A DNA stretch of 64,000 nt, taken from Rhodococcus gordoniae (GTDB lineage Bacteria; Actinomycetota; Actinomycetes; Mycobacteriales; Mycobacteriaceae). Made by a program: the position numbers and the translations under genes. This document shows positions 43,281-52,585 of the stretch, piece after piece; positions within the stretch are counted from its first letter, which is position 1; each line of letters starts with the position of its first letter. The stretch lies in contig NZ_LPZN01000003.1 of assembly GCF_001646655.1 (NCBI RefSeq), forward strand, positions 186,001 through 250,000. The letters run 5' to 3'. A model generated the notes under the pieces. It was not told the DNA's origin. It worked only from the letters and a program-made list of their open reading frames with translations, and made no database searches.

Positions 43281-44591
43281 ATGCCCATTGACCCCTCGAA
43301 TCCCACCCGTAACATGTCTCCGGCCGGATCGGGGCCGGCGCGTCGCACTGCTCGGCCTGTCCGGCCCCGGTCGAACAGCCCCCGAACACGAGGAGTCGAC
43401 ATTCTCTCGAGTACGTCGCGGTCGATCATCGAAGCGACCCTGCCGGTGGTCGGAGCCGAGATCGGCGCGATCTCACGTGTCTTCTACAACCGGCTCTTCC
43501 GGGCCGTCCCCTCCCTGCGGGACATCTTCAACCGCACCAACCAGGCCGACGGCGCCCAGCAACGGGCCCTCGCCGACTCGGTGGCCGCCTTCGCATCGCT
43601 GCTCGTCAGCCATGCGCCGACCGACATCGACCCGATCATGGAGCGGATCGCGGCCAAGCACGCCTCCCTCGGCGTGCGGGCCGTGCACTACGAGATCGTG
43701 CGAACCCACCTCTTCGCCGCGATAGCCGAGGTGCTCGGCGCGGCCGTCACACCGCAGGTCGCCGTGGCCTGGCACGAGGTGTACACGTTGATGGCGAATT
43801 CCCTGGTGGAGCAGGAGACCAAGCTGTACCGGCAGGCCGGTGTCGCGCCCGGCGACATCTGGCGGCGGGTGGTCGTCACCGAGCACGAATACGACGGTGC
43901 GCACGCGGCCACCCTCCATCTCCGCTCCGTCGACGGTGGGCGATTGCCGGCATTCCTTCCCGGGCAGTACATCTCGGTGCGGGTCACGCTCTCCGACGGG
44001 ACCGAGCAGATCCGCCAGTACACGGTGTTCCCGGGCAGGACGAGCGGTGAGTGGGCGGTGACCGTCAAGCGCGTACCGGGCGGACTCGTCTCCCCGGTGC
44101 TGTGCGACGGCCTGCGGTCCGGCGACCGCCTCCTCGTGTCGCCGCCGTTCGGCAGCGTGGTGGTCGACCCGGGCAGCGAACCGCTGCTGCTCGTCTCGGC
44201 GGGCGTGGGCGTGACCATGACCATCGCCGCGCTCCGCGACCTCCAGTCCCGCCAGGACGGCCGGAGCGTCGACGTCGTCCACCTCGACCGCACGCCCTAC
44301 GAGCAACCGCATCGGACCGAGATCCGGACCCTGGTCGACTCGCTGCCGAACGCCCGACTCCACGTGCGCTACACCGAATACGACGAGATCCGTAGCGGCG
44401 GGCGAACCCCTCTGTCCGGCTTGGCGATTCCGGGCGACGCCCGCACCTACGTGTGCGGGCCGATCCCGTTCATGCGCGCTATCCGCACCGACCTCGTCGC
44501 CTCCGGTGTGGCTCCGGCGTCGATCCGGTTCGAGGCGTTCGCGCCCGGTTCGTGGTTCGGCCTCGAAGCGCCACCGGCGCCCGTCGATTAA
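43281..44591 (+). CDS. Flavohaemoglobin-type nitric oxide dioxygenase
   Basis: A 436-residue protein: a globin domain (about 45-180), an FAD-binding beta-barrel (190-290) and an NAD-binding domain (295-430). Globin residues are all kept: B10 tyrosine in SRVFYNRLF, E7 glutamine in FNRTNQADG, and F8 proximal histidine in AAKHASLGVR. RQYTVFPG binds FAD and SAGVGVTMT the dinucleotide. The about 40-residue polar N-terminal extension is unusual; ATG 43314 is an alternative start. It should oxidise NO to nitrate. It sits between aceA and ramB. Confidence 0.88.
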   Translation: MPIDPSNPTRNMSPAGSGPARRTARPVRPRSNSPRTRGVDILSSTSRSIIEATLPVVGAEIGAISRVFYNRLFRAVPSLRDIFNRTNQADGAQQRALADSVAAFASLLVSHAPTDIDPIMERIAAKHASLGVRAVHYEIVRTHLFAAIAEVLGAAVTPQVAVAWHEVYTLMANSLVEQETKLYRQAGVAPGDIWRRVVVTEHEYDGAHAATLHLRSVDGGRLPAFLPGQYISVRVTLSDGTEQIRQYTVFPGRTSGEWAVTVKRVPGGLVSPVLCDGLRSGDRLLVSPPFGSVVVDPGSEPLLLVSAGVGVTMTIAALRDLQSRQDGRSVDVVHLDRTPYEQPHRTEIRTLVDSLPNARLHVRYTEYDEIRSGGRTPLSGLAIPGDARTYVCGPIPFMRAIRTDLVASGVAPASIRFEAFAPGSWFGLEAPPAPVD

Positions 44592-44593
44592 CA

Positions 44594-44627
44594 TGCTGCA
44601 AACGTCACCTTGCGAAGGTTGCAAGGC
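44594..44627. promoter_or_regulatory. Possible RamB auto-regulatory region
   Basis: Two TTGC/GCAA-type elements lie 18-50 bp before ramB: CATGCTGCAAACG and CCTTGCGAAGGTTGCAAGG, the second an inverted repeat (CCTTGC/GCAAGG). RamB controls its own gene in Corynebacterium glutamicum; here this is inferred. Confidence 0.45.
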
Positions 44628-44644
44628 AGTTCTACCCTGGGCGA

Positions 44645-46057
44645 ATGGCCAAGACCTATGTAGGCGCCCGGCTGCGGCAGCTACGCACCGAGCGAGGACT
44701 CAGCCAAGCGGCACTCGCCAAGACCCTCGAGATCTCCGCTAGCTATCTCAATCAGATCGAGCACGACGTCCGGCCCCTGACCGTGCCCGTCCTGCTCCGC
44801 ATCAGCGAGGTCTTCGGGGTGGACGCCACCTTCTTCTCCTCGCAGGACGATACGCGCCTGATCGCCGAGATGCGGGAGGTCGCGCTCGACCGGGAGATGG
44901 GCATCGAGGCCGACGCCCAGGAGATCGCCGAGATGGTCGCCGCCCACCCCACCCTCGCGCGGGCGATGGTCAACCTGCACCGGCGCTTCCGCAACACCAC
45001 CGCACAGCTCGCCGTCGCCACCGAGGAGCGGTACAGCGACGGAAGCGGCAGCGGCGCGATCACCATGCCGCACGAAGAGGTACGCGACTACTTCTACCAG
45101 CGACAGAACTACCTGCACGATCTCGACACCGCCGCCGAGGAACTGGCCAATCGCATCCGTTTCCACCGCGGCGACGTCGGCGGCGAGATCGCCCGACGCC
45201 TGACCACGGCCCACGACGTGCAGATCGTCAAGCGCATCGACCTCGGCGAGAACATCCTGCACCGCTACGACCCCGAGACCCGCGTCCTCGAGGTCGCGCC
45301 GCAACTGTCCGGTGGCCAGCAGGTGTTCAAGCTGGCCATCGAACTCGCATATCTGGAGTGCGGAGAGCTCATCGACCGTCTCGTCGCGGAGGGCTCGTTC
45401 ACCAGCGATCCCTCGCGAGCACTGGCCCGGCTGGGGCTCGCCAACTACTGGGCGGCCGCGTTGATCCTGCCGTACACGCAGTTCCACGAGATCGCCGAGG
45501 ACTTCCGGTACGACGTCGAACGCCTGTCGGCCTTCTACGGCGTCAGCTACGAGACGGTCGCGCACCGGCTCTCGACCCTGCAACGCCCGAAACTGCGGGG
45601 CGTCCCGTTCTCGTTCGTCCGCGTCGACCGCGCCGGGAACATGTCGAAGCGGCAGTCCGCCACCGGTTTCCACTTCTCCACGAGCGGCGGCACGTGCCCG
45701 CTGTGGAACGTCTACGAGACCTTCGCCTATCCCGGCAAGATCATGACGCAGATCGCGCAGATGCCCGACGGTCGTCGCTATCTGTGGGTCGCGCGCACCG
45801 TCGAACGTCGCGCCGCGCGGTACGGTCAGCCGTCGAAGACGTTCGCGATCGGGCTCGGGTGCGAACTGCGGCACGCGCATCGTCTCGTCTACGCCGACGG
45901 TCTCGACCTCGACGACTCCAATCCCGGTACGCCGATCGGCTCGGGTTGCCGCGTGTGCGAGCGGATGAACTGCCCGCAGCGCGCGTTCCCACCCCTCGGC
46001 AAGGAGATCGACATCAACGAGCACCGCTCGTCGGTCTCGCCGTATCTGGTGCGTTGA
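44645..46057 (+). CDS. ramB: RamB-type acetate-metabolism regulator
   Basis: A 470-residue XRE/IrrE-short regulator, homologue of Rv0465c and C. glutamicum RamB, which represses aceA, aceB and related genes. N-terminal HTH: LRQLRTERGLSQAALAKTLEISASYLNQIE (about 9-38). The middle IrrE-type region and the C-terminal cysteine motif CRVCERMNCPQRAFPP are intact. ATG 44645 fits. It is 53 bp after the flavohaemoglobin stop with its own likely promoter. Confidence 0.93.
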   Translation: MAKTYVGARLRQLRTERGLSQAALAKTLEISASYLNQIEHDVRPLTVPVLLRISEVFGVDATFFSSQDDTRLIAEMREVALDREMGIEADAQEIAEMVAAHPTLARAMVNLHRRFRNTTAQLAVATEERYSDGSGSGAITMPHEEVRDYFYQRQNYLHDLDTAAEELANRIRFHRGDVGGEIARRLTTAHDVQIVKRIDLGENILHRYDPETRVLEVAPQLSGGQQVFKLAIELAYLECGELIDRLVAEGSFTSDPSRALARLGLANYWAAALILPYTQFHEIAEDFRYDVERLSAFYGVSYETVAHRLSTLQRPKLRGVPFSFVRVDRAGNMSKRQSATGFHFSTSGGTCPLWNVYETFAYPGKIMTQIAQMPDGRRYLWVARTVERRAARYGQPSKTFAIGLGCELRHAHRLVYADGLDLDDSNPGTPIGSGCRVCERMNCPQRAFPPLGKEIDINEHRSSVSPYLVR

Positions 46058-46076
46058 GCGTCGGTAGGCTCGTCGC

Positions 46077-46478
46077 ATGGCACGCACCCCCGACGCGATA
46101 GGCGCGAAGGCACTCGAGTTCCTGTCCGAGTACCACCTCGCGACGCTCACGACCCTCCGCAAGGACGGCTCGCCGCACGTCGTCGCCGTCGGGTTCACGT
46201 GGGACGAAGAGGCCGGCCTCGCCCGCGTCATCACTTTCGAAGGTTCGCAGAAGACGCTCAACGTCGAGCGCGGCGGTTACGCCGTCGTCAGCCAGGTCGA
46301 CGGCGGACGCTGGCTCACCCTCGAGGGACCGGCCCGCGTGACGCGCGAGCCCGCCGACGTCCGCGAAGGCGAGCGTCGCTACGCCGCCCGCTACCGCGAG
46401 CCCCGCGCCAATCCCCGCCGCGTCGTCATCGAAATCGCGGTCGAGCGCGTGATGGGCTCGGTTCTCGAACCCTCCTGA
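46077..46478 (+). CDS. PPOX-class F420/FMN-dependent enzyme
   Basis: A 133-residue split-barrel protein (pyridoxamine-5'-phosphate-oxidase-like fold), similar to Rv1155. The opening [28 protein letters not shown] is the usual flavin- or F420-binding beginning, and [16 protein letters not shown] follows. It may reduce quinones or coumarins with F420 (family knowledge). It is 19 bp after ramB and probably co-transcribed. Confidence 0.88.
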   Translation: MARTPDAIGAKALEFLSEYHLATLTTLRKDGSPHVVAVGFTWDEEAGLARVITFEGSQKTLNVERGGYAVVSQVDGGRWLTLEGPARVTREPADVREGERRYAARYREPRANPRRVVIEIAVERVMGSVLEPS

Positions 46479-46483
46479 CCCGT

Positions 46484-46548
46484 CCGCTACGGAATTCGCC
46501 ATTCGCTACGGAAATAGCTGCAGCAGATGACGAAAGATGTAGCGAACG
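46484..46548. repeat. Left arm of a ~64-bp imperfect inverted repeat
   Basis: Begins CCGCTACGGAATTCGCCATT and runs to GATGTAGCGAACG. Its reverse complement matches 47525-47587 at roughly three quarters of positions. Pieces such as CGCTACGG and GATGTAGCGA are identical. It stops 85 bp before the enclosed gene. Confidence 0.8.
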
Positions 46549-46632
46549 CGTTGTCCACAGGGCGACGACTCATCCACAGATCGATCGGAATCCGCGTCGT
46601 CCGCGGCTTTTCGGCGGCGGACGTGGGGCAGG

Positions 46633-47526
46633 GTGGTCGCCATGCAGCCCCTCCTGCGCGCCGACGCCCTGACGACCGGCCTCAGCGACACCGAAATCCG
46701 CCGAGCCCTGCGCAACGGTGAACTCGAACGACTCGAACCCGGCGTGTACATCGCCGACGCCTCCCTCGACGACCTCGACCGCTACCGCATGCGCGTCCGG
46801 TCCGTCGGTGCGCGCCTGTCCGCCGACACCGTGACCAGCCACGAGTCCGCCGCCGTCCTGCACGGACTCGCCCTGTGGAAGCCGGACCTCACGCGGGTGC
46901 ACGTCACCCGCGACAGGTCGGGTGGTGGACGCAGGACCGCAAGTCGCCACCTGCACGTCGCGCCACTCCCCGCCGACGACCGCTCCGAGGTGGACGGAGT
47001 TCCCTGCACGTCGATGGCCCGGACGGTCGTCGACCTCGCCTGCACGCTCGACTTCGACGAATCGGTGATCGCCGGTGACTCCGCCGCAGCCCGTCAGCCG
47101 GGGTTCGCGGAAGCTCTCGCCCGTTGCCTGGCCGAGTCGGGCCCTCGTACGGGCATCGCCGCGGCACGGCGGGTGGCAGCATTCGTCGACGGTCGCAGTG
47201 AAAGCCCTGGCGAGTCGCTCAGCCGGGTGCGCATGCAGGAGGTCGGCATGCCGTCGCCGATCCTGCAGCAGGAGATCAGAACTCCCAGTGGACTCTTCGT
47301 CGGGCGAGCCGACTTCTACTGGGAGGACGAAGGCGTCGTCGGTGAGTTCGACGGCATGGGCAAGTACGACGACAGCGGGATCGAAGCCGTCCGACGGGAG
47401 AAGCGACGTGAGGACGCGCTGCGCGATCTCGGCTTCGAGGTGGTGCGGTGGACGTGGCCGGAGCTGTTCCGATTCGACGTGGTCCGCGCCCGTTTCGATC
47501 GGGCCGTCGCCCGTGCCCGGAGGTAA
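46633..47526 (+). CDS. AbiEi/DUF559-like protein inside inverted repeats
   Basis: A 297-residue protein. N-terminal wHTH-like part (about 12-50) and TSHESAAVLHGLALW resemble AbiEi antitoxin-domain proteins; the C-terminal part (about 210-297) resembles a DUF559/Vsr-like endonuclease fold: GLFVGRADFYWEDEGVVGEFDG (D, E) and RREKRREDALRDLGFEVVRWTWPEL. A solo gene with no toxin partner. GTG 46633 or ATG 46642 is possible. It is framed by inverted repeats, the right arm starting within its stop codon, as if the gene and arms formed one unit. Confidence 0.7.
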   Translation: MVAMQPLLRADALTTGLSDTEIRRALRNGELERLEPGVYIADASLDDLDRYRMRVRSVGARLSADTVTSHESAAVLHGLALWKPDLTRVHVTRDRSGGGRRTASRHLHVAPLPADDRSEVDGVPCTSMARTVVDLACTLDFDESVIAGDSAAARQPGFAEALARCLAESGPRTGIAAARRVAAFVDGRSESPGESLSRVRMQEVGMPSPILQQEIRTPSGLFVGRADFYWEDEGVVGEFDGMGKYDDSGIEAVRREKRREDALRDLGFEVVRWTWPELFRFDVVRARFDRAVARARR

Positions 47527-47587
47527 TCGCTACATCTTCAGCTGTCCGCTACAGCAATTGCCGTAGCGGATGGCAAAGGCCGTAGCC
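47525..47587. repeat. Right arm of the ~64-bp inverted repeat
   Basis: Starts inside the stop codon of the enclosed gene (AATCGCTACATC) and ends CCGTAGCC. Reverse complement aligns with 46484-46548 with one or two small gaps; inner and outer CGCTAC/GTAGCG units also make each arm partly self-complementary. Confidence 0.8.
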
Positions 47588-47605
47588 GATGCTTGTGCGC
47601 GCTGT

Positions 47606-47621
47606 GTAACACGCGCGAAAT
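47606..47621 (+). promoter_or_regulatory. GlnR-like box upstream of urtA
   Basis: GTAAC-N6-GAAAT, close to the actinobacterial GlnR half-site (gTnAC-N6-GaAAC), 140 bp before urtA. Confidence 0.45.
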
Positions 47622-47688
47622 CTGCGTCATGAGACCGTGACCGGAAGATATTCCCGCGCAACAACTCCCTTCTACTGTGTGGCCTCAC

Positions 47689-47706
47689 GGATACAGCGCT
47701 GTATAC
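47689..47706. promoter_or_regulatory. GTATACAGC palindrome (GntR-type operator) before urtA
   Basis: The 18-bp sequence GGATACAGC/GCTGTATAC is a palindrome with one mismatch. The same half-site GTATACAGC occurs twice at the atzF start. A FadR-type GntR regulator is encoded inside the cluster. Confidence 0.6.
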
Positions 47707-47759
47707 GCCGCCCGGATACACCGGGCCCCCTCCCGCCACCTTCGAAGGAAGGGCTCTAC

Positions 47760-49034
47760 ATGTCTGTTGTCAGGTCCAGGCTCGCCACCCGCGCCATCGC
47801 GGCCCCCGCCGCACTCGTCGCAGTCGGACTCGTTCTGTCCGCCTGCGGAAGCCGCGCGGGCGACGAGGGCAGCACCACCGCCGCCGGTGCTGCGTCGTGC
47901 GTCGACACCTCGGGCGACACCGTCAAGGTGGGCTCGCTCAACTCGCTGTCGGGCACGATGGCCATCTCCGAGGTCACCGTCCGCGACTCGATCACGCTGG
48001 CCGTCGAGGAGATCAATGCCGACGGCGGTGTGCTCGGCAAGCAGATCGAGATCGTCTCCGAGGACGGCGCGTCCGAGCCGACGGTGTTCGCGGAGAAGGC
48101 CGAGAAGCTCATCGGATCCGACTGCGTCGCAGCGGTGTTCGGAGGCTGGACGTCGTCGAGCCGCAAGGCGATGCTGCCGGTCTTCGAGGACCGCAACGCG
48201 CTGCTGTACTACCCCGTCCAGTACGAGGGTCTCGAGTCGTCGTCGAACATCTTCTACACCGGCGCAACCACCAACCAGCAGATCGTGCCCGCCCTGGACT
48301 ACCTGAAGGAGCAGGGCGTGAAGTCGCTCTACCTCGTCGGTAGCGACTACGTCTTCCCGCAGACCGCCAACCGCATCATCAAGGCGTACGCCGAGGCCAA
48401 CGGCATCGAGATCAAGGGTGAGGACTACACCCCGCTCGGCTCCACCGACTTCTCCACCATCGTCAACAAGGTGCGCACCGCCGATGCCGACGCGGTGTTC
48501 AACACCCTCAACGGCGATTCCAACGTCGCGTTCTTCCGCGAGTACACCAACGCCGGCCTGAACGCGAAGGACATGCCGGTCGTCTCGGTGTCCATCGCCG
48601 AGGAGGAGGTGGGGGGCATCGGTGCGCAGAACATCGAGGGCCAGCTCACCGCATGGAACTACTACCAGACCGTCGACTCGCCCGAGAACACGTCCTTCGT
48701 CGAGGCGTACAAGGCGAAGTACGGCGAGAACAAGCCGACCTCCGATCCCATGGAAGCCGCTTACACCTCGGTCCACCTGTGGAAGAACACCGTCGAGAAG
48801 GCCGGATCGTTCGAGGTCGACGACGTCGTCGAAGCTGCCGACGGCGTGACCTTCGAGGCCCCCGAGGGCACCGTGACCATCGACGGCGACAACCACCACA
48901 TCACCAAGACCGCCCGCATCGGTGAGATCCGCGGCGACGGGCTGATCTACACCGTGTGGGAGTCCGACGGTGCCATCGAGCCCGACCCGTACCTCGAGTC
49001 CTACGACTGGGCTTCGGGCCTGTCCGGTAACTGA
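47760..49034 (+). CDS. urtA: Urea/amide ABC transporter substrate-binding lipoprotein
   Basis: A 424-residue periplasmic-binding-type lipoprotein. The signal peptide ends in the lipobox LSAC (Cys at about residue 27). The body has UrtA/FmdD hallmarks: [28 protein letters not shown], and [14 protein letters not shown]. The likely ligand is urea or a short-chain amide. ATG 47760 follows GAAGGAAGGG. It is the first gene of a five-gene transporter operon. Confidence 0.9.
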   Translation: MSVVRSRLATRAIAAPAALVAVGLVLSACGSRAGDEGSTTAAGAASCVDTSGDTVKVGSLNSLSGTMAISEVTVRDSITLAVEEINADGGVLGKQIEIVSEDGASEPTVFAEKAEKLIGSDCVAAVFGGWTSSSRKAMLPVFEDRNALLYYPVQYEGLESSSNIFYTGATTNQQIVPALDYLKEQGVKSLYLVGSDYVFPQTANRIIKAYAEANGIEIKGEDYTPLGSTDFSTIVNKVRTADADAVFNTLNGDSNVAFFREYTNAGLNAKDMPVVSVSIAEEEVGGIGAQNIEGQLTAWNYYQTVDSPENTSFVEAYKAKYGENKPTSDPMEAAYTSVHLWKNTVEKAGSFEVDDVVEAADGVTFEAPEGTVTIDGDNHHITKTARIGEIRGDGLIYTVWESDGAIEPDPYLESYDWASGLSGN

Positions 49035-49060
49035 CAGCACGAGCCGACGAGGGAGACGAC

Positions 49061-49945
49061 ATGGATGTCCTTGTAGGACAGTTCTTCACAGGATTGAGTA
49101 TCGGATCGATCCTGTTGCTGGCAGCGCTGGGGCTGTCGCTGACGTTCGGCCAGATGGGCGTGATCAACATGGCCCACGGCGAATTCATCATGGCCGGCAG
49201 CTACACGGCGTTCGTCGTGCAGCAGGTGATTTCCTCGGCCGGGGTGTCCTTGTTCGTCTCCCTGCTCGTCGGCTTCCTGGTGGGCGGTGTGATGGGGGTG
49301 CTGCTCGAGGTCACCCTCATCCGCCGCATGTACCACCGCCCGCTCGACACCCTGCTCGTGACCTTCGGTGTGGGCCTGCTGCTCCAGCAGGCCGCCCGCG
49401 ACATCTTCGGCGCCCCCGCCGTCAACGTCGTCGCACCGTCCTGGCTCTCCGGCGGGGTCGAGATCCTCGGAGCGGTGGTCCCCAAGACCCGCCTCTTCAT
49501 CCTGGCCCTGGCCGTGATCTGTGTGATCGCGCTGATCGCGTCGATGAAGTACACCCCGATAGGACGACGGATCCGCGCCGTGGTGCAGAATCGCGATCTC
49601 GCCGAGACCGTGGGCATCTCGTCCCGCCGCACCGACATCACCACCTTCTTTCTCGGCTCCGGCCTGGCCGGTCTCGCCGGTGTCGCCCTGACCCTGATCG
49701 GCTCCACCAGCCCGACCGTCGGGCAGTCGTACCTGATCGACGCCTTCCTCGTGGTCGTCATCGGTGGTCTCGGCCGGATCGAGGGCGCGGTGCTCGCGGC
49801 CGTCGCACTGGGCCTGCTCACTTCGTTCATCGAGTACTCCACGACCGCCTCGATCGCGAAGGTGATCGTGTTCGTACTCATCGTGATCTTCCTGCAGGTC
49901 CGCCCGCAGGGCCTGTTCGCCGTCAAGACGAGGAGCCTGGTCTGA
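49061..49945 (+). CDS. urtB: Urea-type ABC transporter permease UrtB
   Basis: A 294-residue branched-chain-type permease (LivH family) with about eight hydrophobic segments. GLSLTFGQMGVINMAHGEFIMAG is typical of UrtB/LivH N-termini, and the EAA-like cytoplasmic loop NRDLAETVGIS is present. ATG 49061 is 26 bp after urtA, and its stop overlaps the urtC start. Confidence 0.92.
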   Translation: MDVLVGQFFTGLSIGSILLLAALGLSLTFGQMGVINMAHGEFIMAGSYTAFVVQQVISSAGVSLFVSLLVGFLVGGVMGVLLEVTLIRRMYHRPLDTLLVTFGVGLLLQQAARDIFGAPAVNVVAPSWLSGGVEILGAVVPKTRLFILALAVICVIALIASMKYTPIGRRIRAVVQNRDLAETVGISSRRTDITTFFLGSGLAGLAGVALTLIGSTSPTVGQSYLIDAFLVVVIGGLGRIEGAVLAAVALGLLTSFIEYSTTASIAKVIVFVLIVIFLQVRPQGLFAVKTRSLV

Positions 49946-51114
49946 TGTCCGTGACCCTGTCGGCCCGCACCTTCACACAAGCCGGACCCGCCCGTATCAT
50001 CACCCGCCCCGGACCCACCCGTACCGCAGCGGGATTCGCGCTCGCCGCACTGATCCTGTTCGGTCTTGCCCCGGCGGTGCTCTCCGATTTCCGGCTCGGC
50101 CTGCTCGGCAAGTTCCTGTGCTTCGCGATCGTCGCCGTCGGGATCGGCCTGGCCTGGGGTCGCGGCGGCATGCTCACCCTCGGCCAGGGTGTGTTCTTCG
50201 GCCTCGGCGCCTACATCATGGCGATGCACCTGAAGATCGCCGACGCGCAGCTCCGCGGCGATTCGGTTCCGGACTTCATGCAGATCGCCGGCATCCGCGA
50301 ACTACCCGCCTACTGGGTGCCGTTCACCTCGCCCGCCGTGACGCTGCTGGCGATCCTGATCGTGCCGGCCCTGATCGCCGCGCTGCTCGGCTTCGGGGTG
50401 TTCGCCCGCCGCGTCAAGGGTGCCTACTTCGCGATCCTCTCCCAGGCTCTGGCCGCCGCCTTCGCGATCCTGCTCGTCGGTCAGCAGTCCACCGGAGGGT
50501 CCAACGGGCTCAACCGTTTCCGTACCTTCTTCGGCTACGACCTGTCCGATCCGGTGAACAAGCGGATGCTGTTCTTCATCGTCGCGGCGATCCTGCTGCT
50601 CGTCGTCGCCGCGACCCGCCAGCTCATGCAGTCCCGTTACGGCGAACTGCTCGTCGCGGTGCGCGACCAGGAAGAGCGCGTCCGTTTCCTGGGCTACGAC
50701 CCGGCCCTGATCAAGGTCGTCGCCTACACCGTCGCCGCCTTCTTCGCCGGCGTCGCCGGGGCGATGTTCGTGCCCATCGTCGGCATCATCTCCCCCGCCG
50801 ACGTCGGCATCGTCCCGTCGATCGCGTTCCTCATCGGCGTGGCCATCGGCGGACGCAACACCCTGCTCGGCCCGGTCCTCGGTGCCATCGGCGTCGCCTG
50901 GGCACAGACCGCCCTGTCGGAGAGCTTCCCCTCCGCCTGGACTTACGCCCAGGGCCTGCTGTTCATCGTCGTCGTCGGCTTCTTCCCCGCCGGCCTGGCC
51001 GGAGTGATCACCCTGCTGCGCCGGCGCCGCAGCCCCACCCCTCCGGATCCGACATCCGAACCCGAACCCGATTCCGATCCCGCCGACCTTCCCGCGATGG
51101 AGCGCGCCCGATGA
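49945..51114 (+). CDS. urtC: Urea-type ABC transporter permease UrtC
   Basis: A 389-residue LivM-family permease with roughly ten membrane segments. AWGRGGMLTLGQGVFFGLGAY and the loop VRDQEERVRFLGYD are typical. The last about 30 residues are an acidic, proline-rich cytoplasmic tail (PTPPDPTSEPEPDSDPADLP). It overlaps the urtB stop (TGATG) and the urtD start (ATGA). Confidence 0.92.
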   Translation: MSVTLSARTFTQAGPARIITRPGPTRTAAGFALAALILFGLAPAVLSDFRLGLLGKFLCFAIVAVGIGLAWGRGGMLTLGQGVFFGLGAYIMAMHLKIADAQLRGDSVPDFMQIAGIRELPAYWVPFTSPAVTLLAILIVPALIAALLGFGVFARRVKGAYFAILSQALAAAFAILLVGQQSTGGSNGLNRFRTFFGYDLSDPVNKRMLFFIVAAILLLVVAATRQLMQSRYGELLVAVRDQEERVRFLGYDPALIKVVAYTVAAFFAGVAGAMFVPIVGIISPADVGIVPSIAFLIGVAIGGRNTLLGPVLGAIGVAWAQTALSESFPSAWTYAQGLLFIVVVGFFPAGLAGVITLLRRRRSPTPPDPTSEPEPDSDPADLPAMERAR

Positions 51115-51893
51115 GCACACCCGTCTACGGCGGCAACGCCGGTATGAGCAGCGACTACCTCGAGATCCGCGACCTGCGTGTCACCTTCGACGGCTTCACC
51201 GCCGTCGACGGCGTCGACCTGACCCTCCTCCAAGGCGACCTGCGGTTCCTCATCGGCCCCAACGGTGCCGGCAAGACGACCCTGGTCGACGCCGTCACCG
51301 GCCTGGTGCCCGCGACCGGCTCGATCACCAAGTCCGGCGTCGAACTGCTCGGCAAGAAGACCCACAGGGTCGCGCGCCTCGGTGTCGGCCGCACCTTTCA
51401 GACCGCCTCGGTCTTCGAGGAACTGTCGGTCCTGCAGAACCTCGACATCGCTGCCGGCGCGGGCCGCTCCCCGTGGCAGCTGCTGCGTCGCCGCAGCGGC
51501 GTGCTGCCCGAGATCGAGGAAGCCCTCGAGACGATCGGCCTGACCGCCCACCGCGACACCCCCGCCGGGATCCTCGCCCACGGGCAGAAGCAGTGGCTCG
51601 AGATCGGCATGCTGCTCGTCCAGAACGCCGACGTCCTGCTCCTCGACGAACCCGTCGCCGGCATGAGCCACGACGAACGTGAGGAGACCGGGCAACTGCT
51701 GCGGCGCATCGGTGCGCAGCGCACCGTGGTCGTCGTCGAGCACGACATGGACTTCATGCGCGCCTTCGCCACCTCCGTCACCGTCCTCGCCCGCGGCAAG
51801 GTCATCGCCGACGGCACCGTCGACCAGGTCCAGAACGACCCGCAGGTCCAGCAGGTCTATCTCGGGACCGCCACCGCACCTCAGGAGGCATGA
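51111..51893 (+). CDS. urtD: Urea-type ABC transporter ATP-binding protein UrtD
   Basis: A 260-residue LivG-type ATPase. Walker A GPNGAGKTT, Q-loop in GRTFQTASVF, Walker B DVLLLDEPVAG and H-loop VVVEHDMDF are clear. The ABC signature is AHGQKQWLEIG, the variant typical of UrtD rather than LSGGQ. It is coupled to urtC and urtE by 4-bp overlaps. Confidence 0.93.
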   Translation: MSTPVYGGNAGMSSDYLEIRDLRVTFDGFTAVDGVDLTLLQGDLRFLIGPNGAGKTTLVDAVTGLVPATGSITKSGVELLGKKTHRVARLGVGRTFQTASVFEELSVLQNLDIAAGAGRSPWQLLRRRSGVLPEIEEALETIGLTAHRDTPAGILAHGQKQWLEIGMLLVQNADVLLLDEPVAGMSHDEREETGQLLRRIGAQRTVVVVEHDMDFMRAFATSVTVLARGKVIADGTVDQVQNDPQVQQVYLGTATAPQEA

Positions 51894-52585
51894 TGCTCGA
51901 ACTCGTCGACGTCCACGCCGGTTACGGTCGCACCGAGATCCTGCACGGACTCTCCCTCACCGTCCCGTCCGCCAAGTCCGTTGCGGTCATGGGCCACAAC
52001 GGCGCCGGCAAGACCACCCTGCTGCGCGCCGCCGTCGGCCTGCTGCCCGTCACCCGCGGAAAGATCCTCTTCGACGGTGAGGACGTCACCTCGCTGCGAC
52101 CGTCCGCCCGGGTCGCCCGGGGTCTGGCCTACGTCCCGCAAGGGCAGCAGTCCTTCGGCCAGCTCACCTGCCGTGAGAACCTGCAGGTCGTCGCGGACAC
52201 CAGGCGCAACGGCCGCGCGCTCGTCGCCGACATGCTCGACCTGTTCCCCGCCCTCGTCCCGCTGCTCGACCGCCGGGCCGGGTTGCTCTCCGGCGGCCAG
52301 CGCCAGCAACTCGCCATCGCCCGCGCCCTGATCACCGAACCGCGCATGCTCGTCCTCGACGAGCCCACCGAGGGCATCCAGCCCTCGGTGGTCGCCGAGA
52401 TCGAGAACACCATCGTCGAACTCGGCCGTAGCGGCGGCCTCGGGGTGCTGCTCGTCGAACAGCACATCGGTTTCGCTCTCGACAACGCCCTGCACTACTA
52501 CGTCCTCGAATCCGGGCGTATCACCTCCACCGGGGAAGGTGGTGTCGACGCCGCTGCCACCGTCCGCGCGGCCATGGCGATCTGA
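51890..52585 (+). CDS. urtE: Urea-type ABC transporter ATP-binding protein UrtE
   Basis: A 231-residue LivF-type ATPase. Walker A is GHNGAGKTT, the signature LSGGQRQQLAIARAL, Walker B MLVLDEPTEGIQP and the H-loop LLVEQHIGFAL. It follows urtD with overlap and ends exactly at the start of the GntR gene (TGATG), so the regulator is in the same operon. Confidence 0.93.
   Translation: MMLELVDVHAGYGRTEILHGLSLTVPSAKSVAVMGHNGAGKTTLLRAAVGLLPVTRGKILFDGEDVTSLRPSARVARGLAYVPQGQQSFGQLTCRENLQVVADTRRNGRALVADMLDLFPALVPLLDRRAGLLSGGQRQQLAIARALITEPRMLVLDEPTEGIQPSVVAEIENTIVELGRSGGLGVLLVEQHIGFALDNALHYYVLESGRITSTGEGGVDAAATVRAAMAI

Noticed and set aside
46484-47587. Insertion sequence with the enclosed gene as transposase
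   Set aside because: The protein has no DDE or HUH transposase motifs and the arms are too diverged for a recent autonomous element; kept only as a possible non-autonomous unit.
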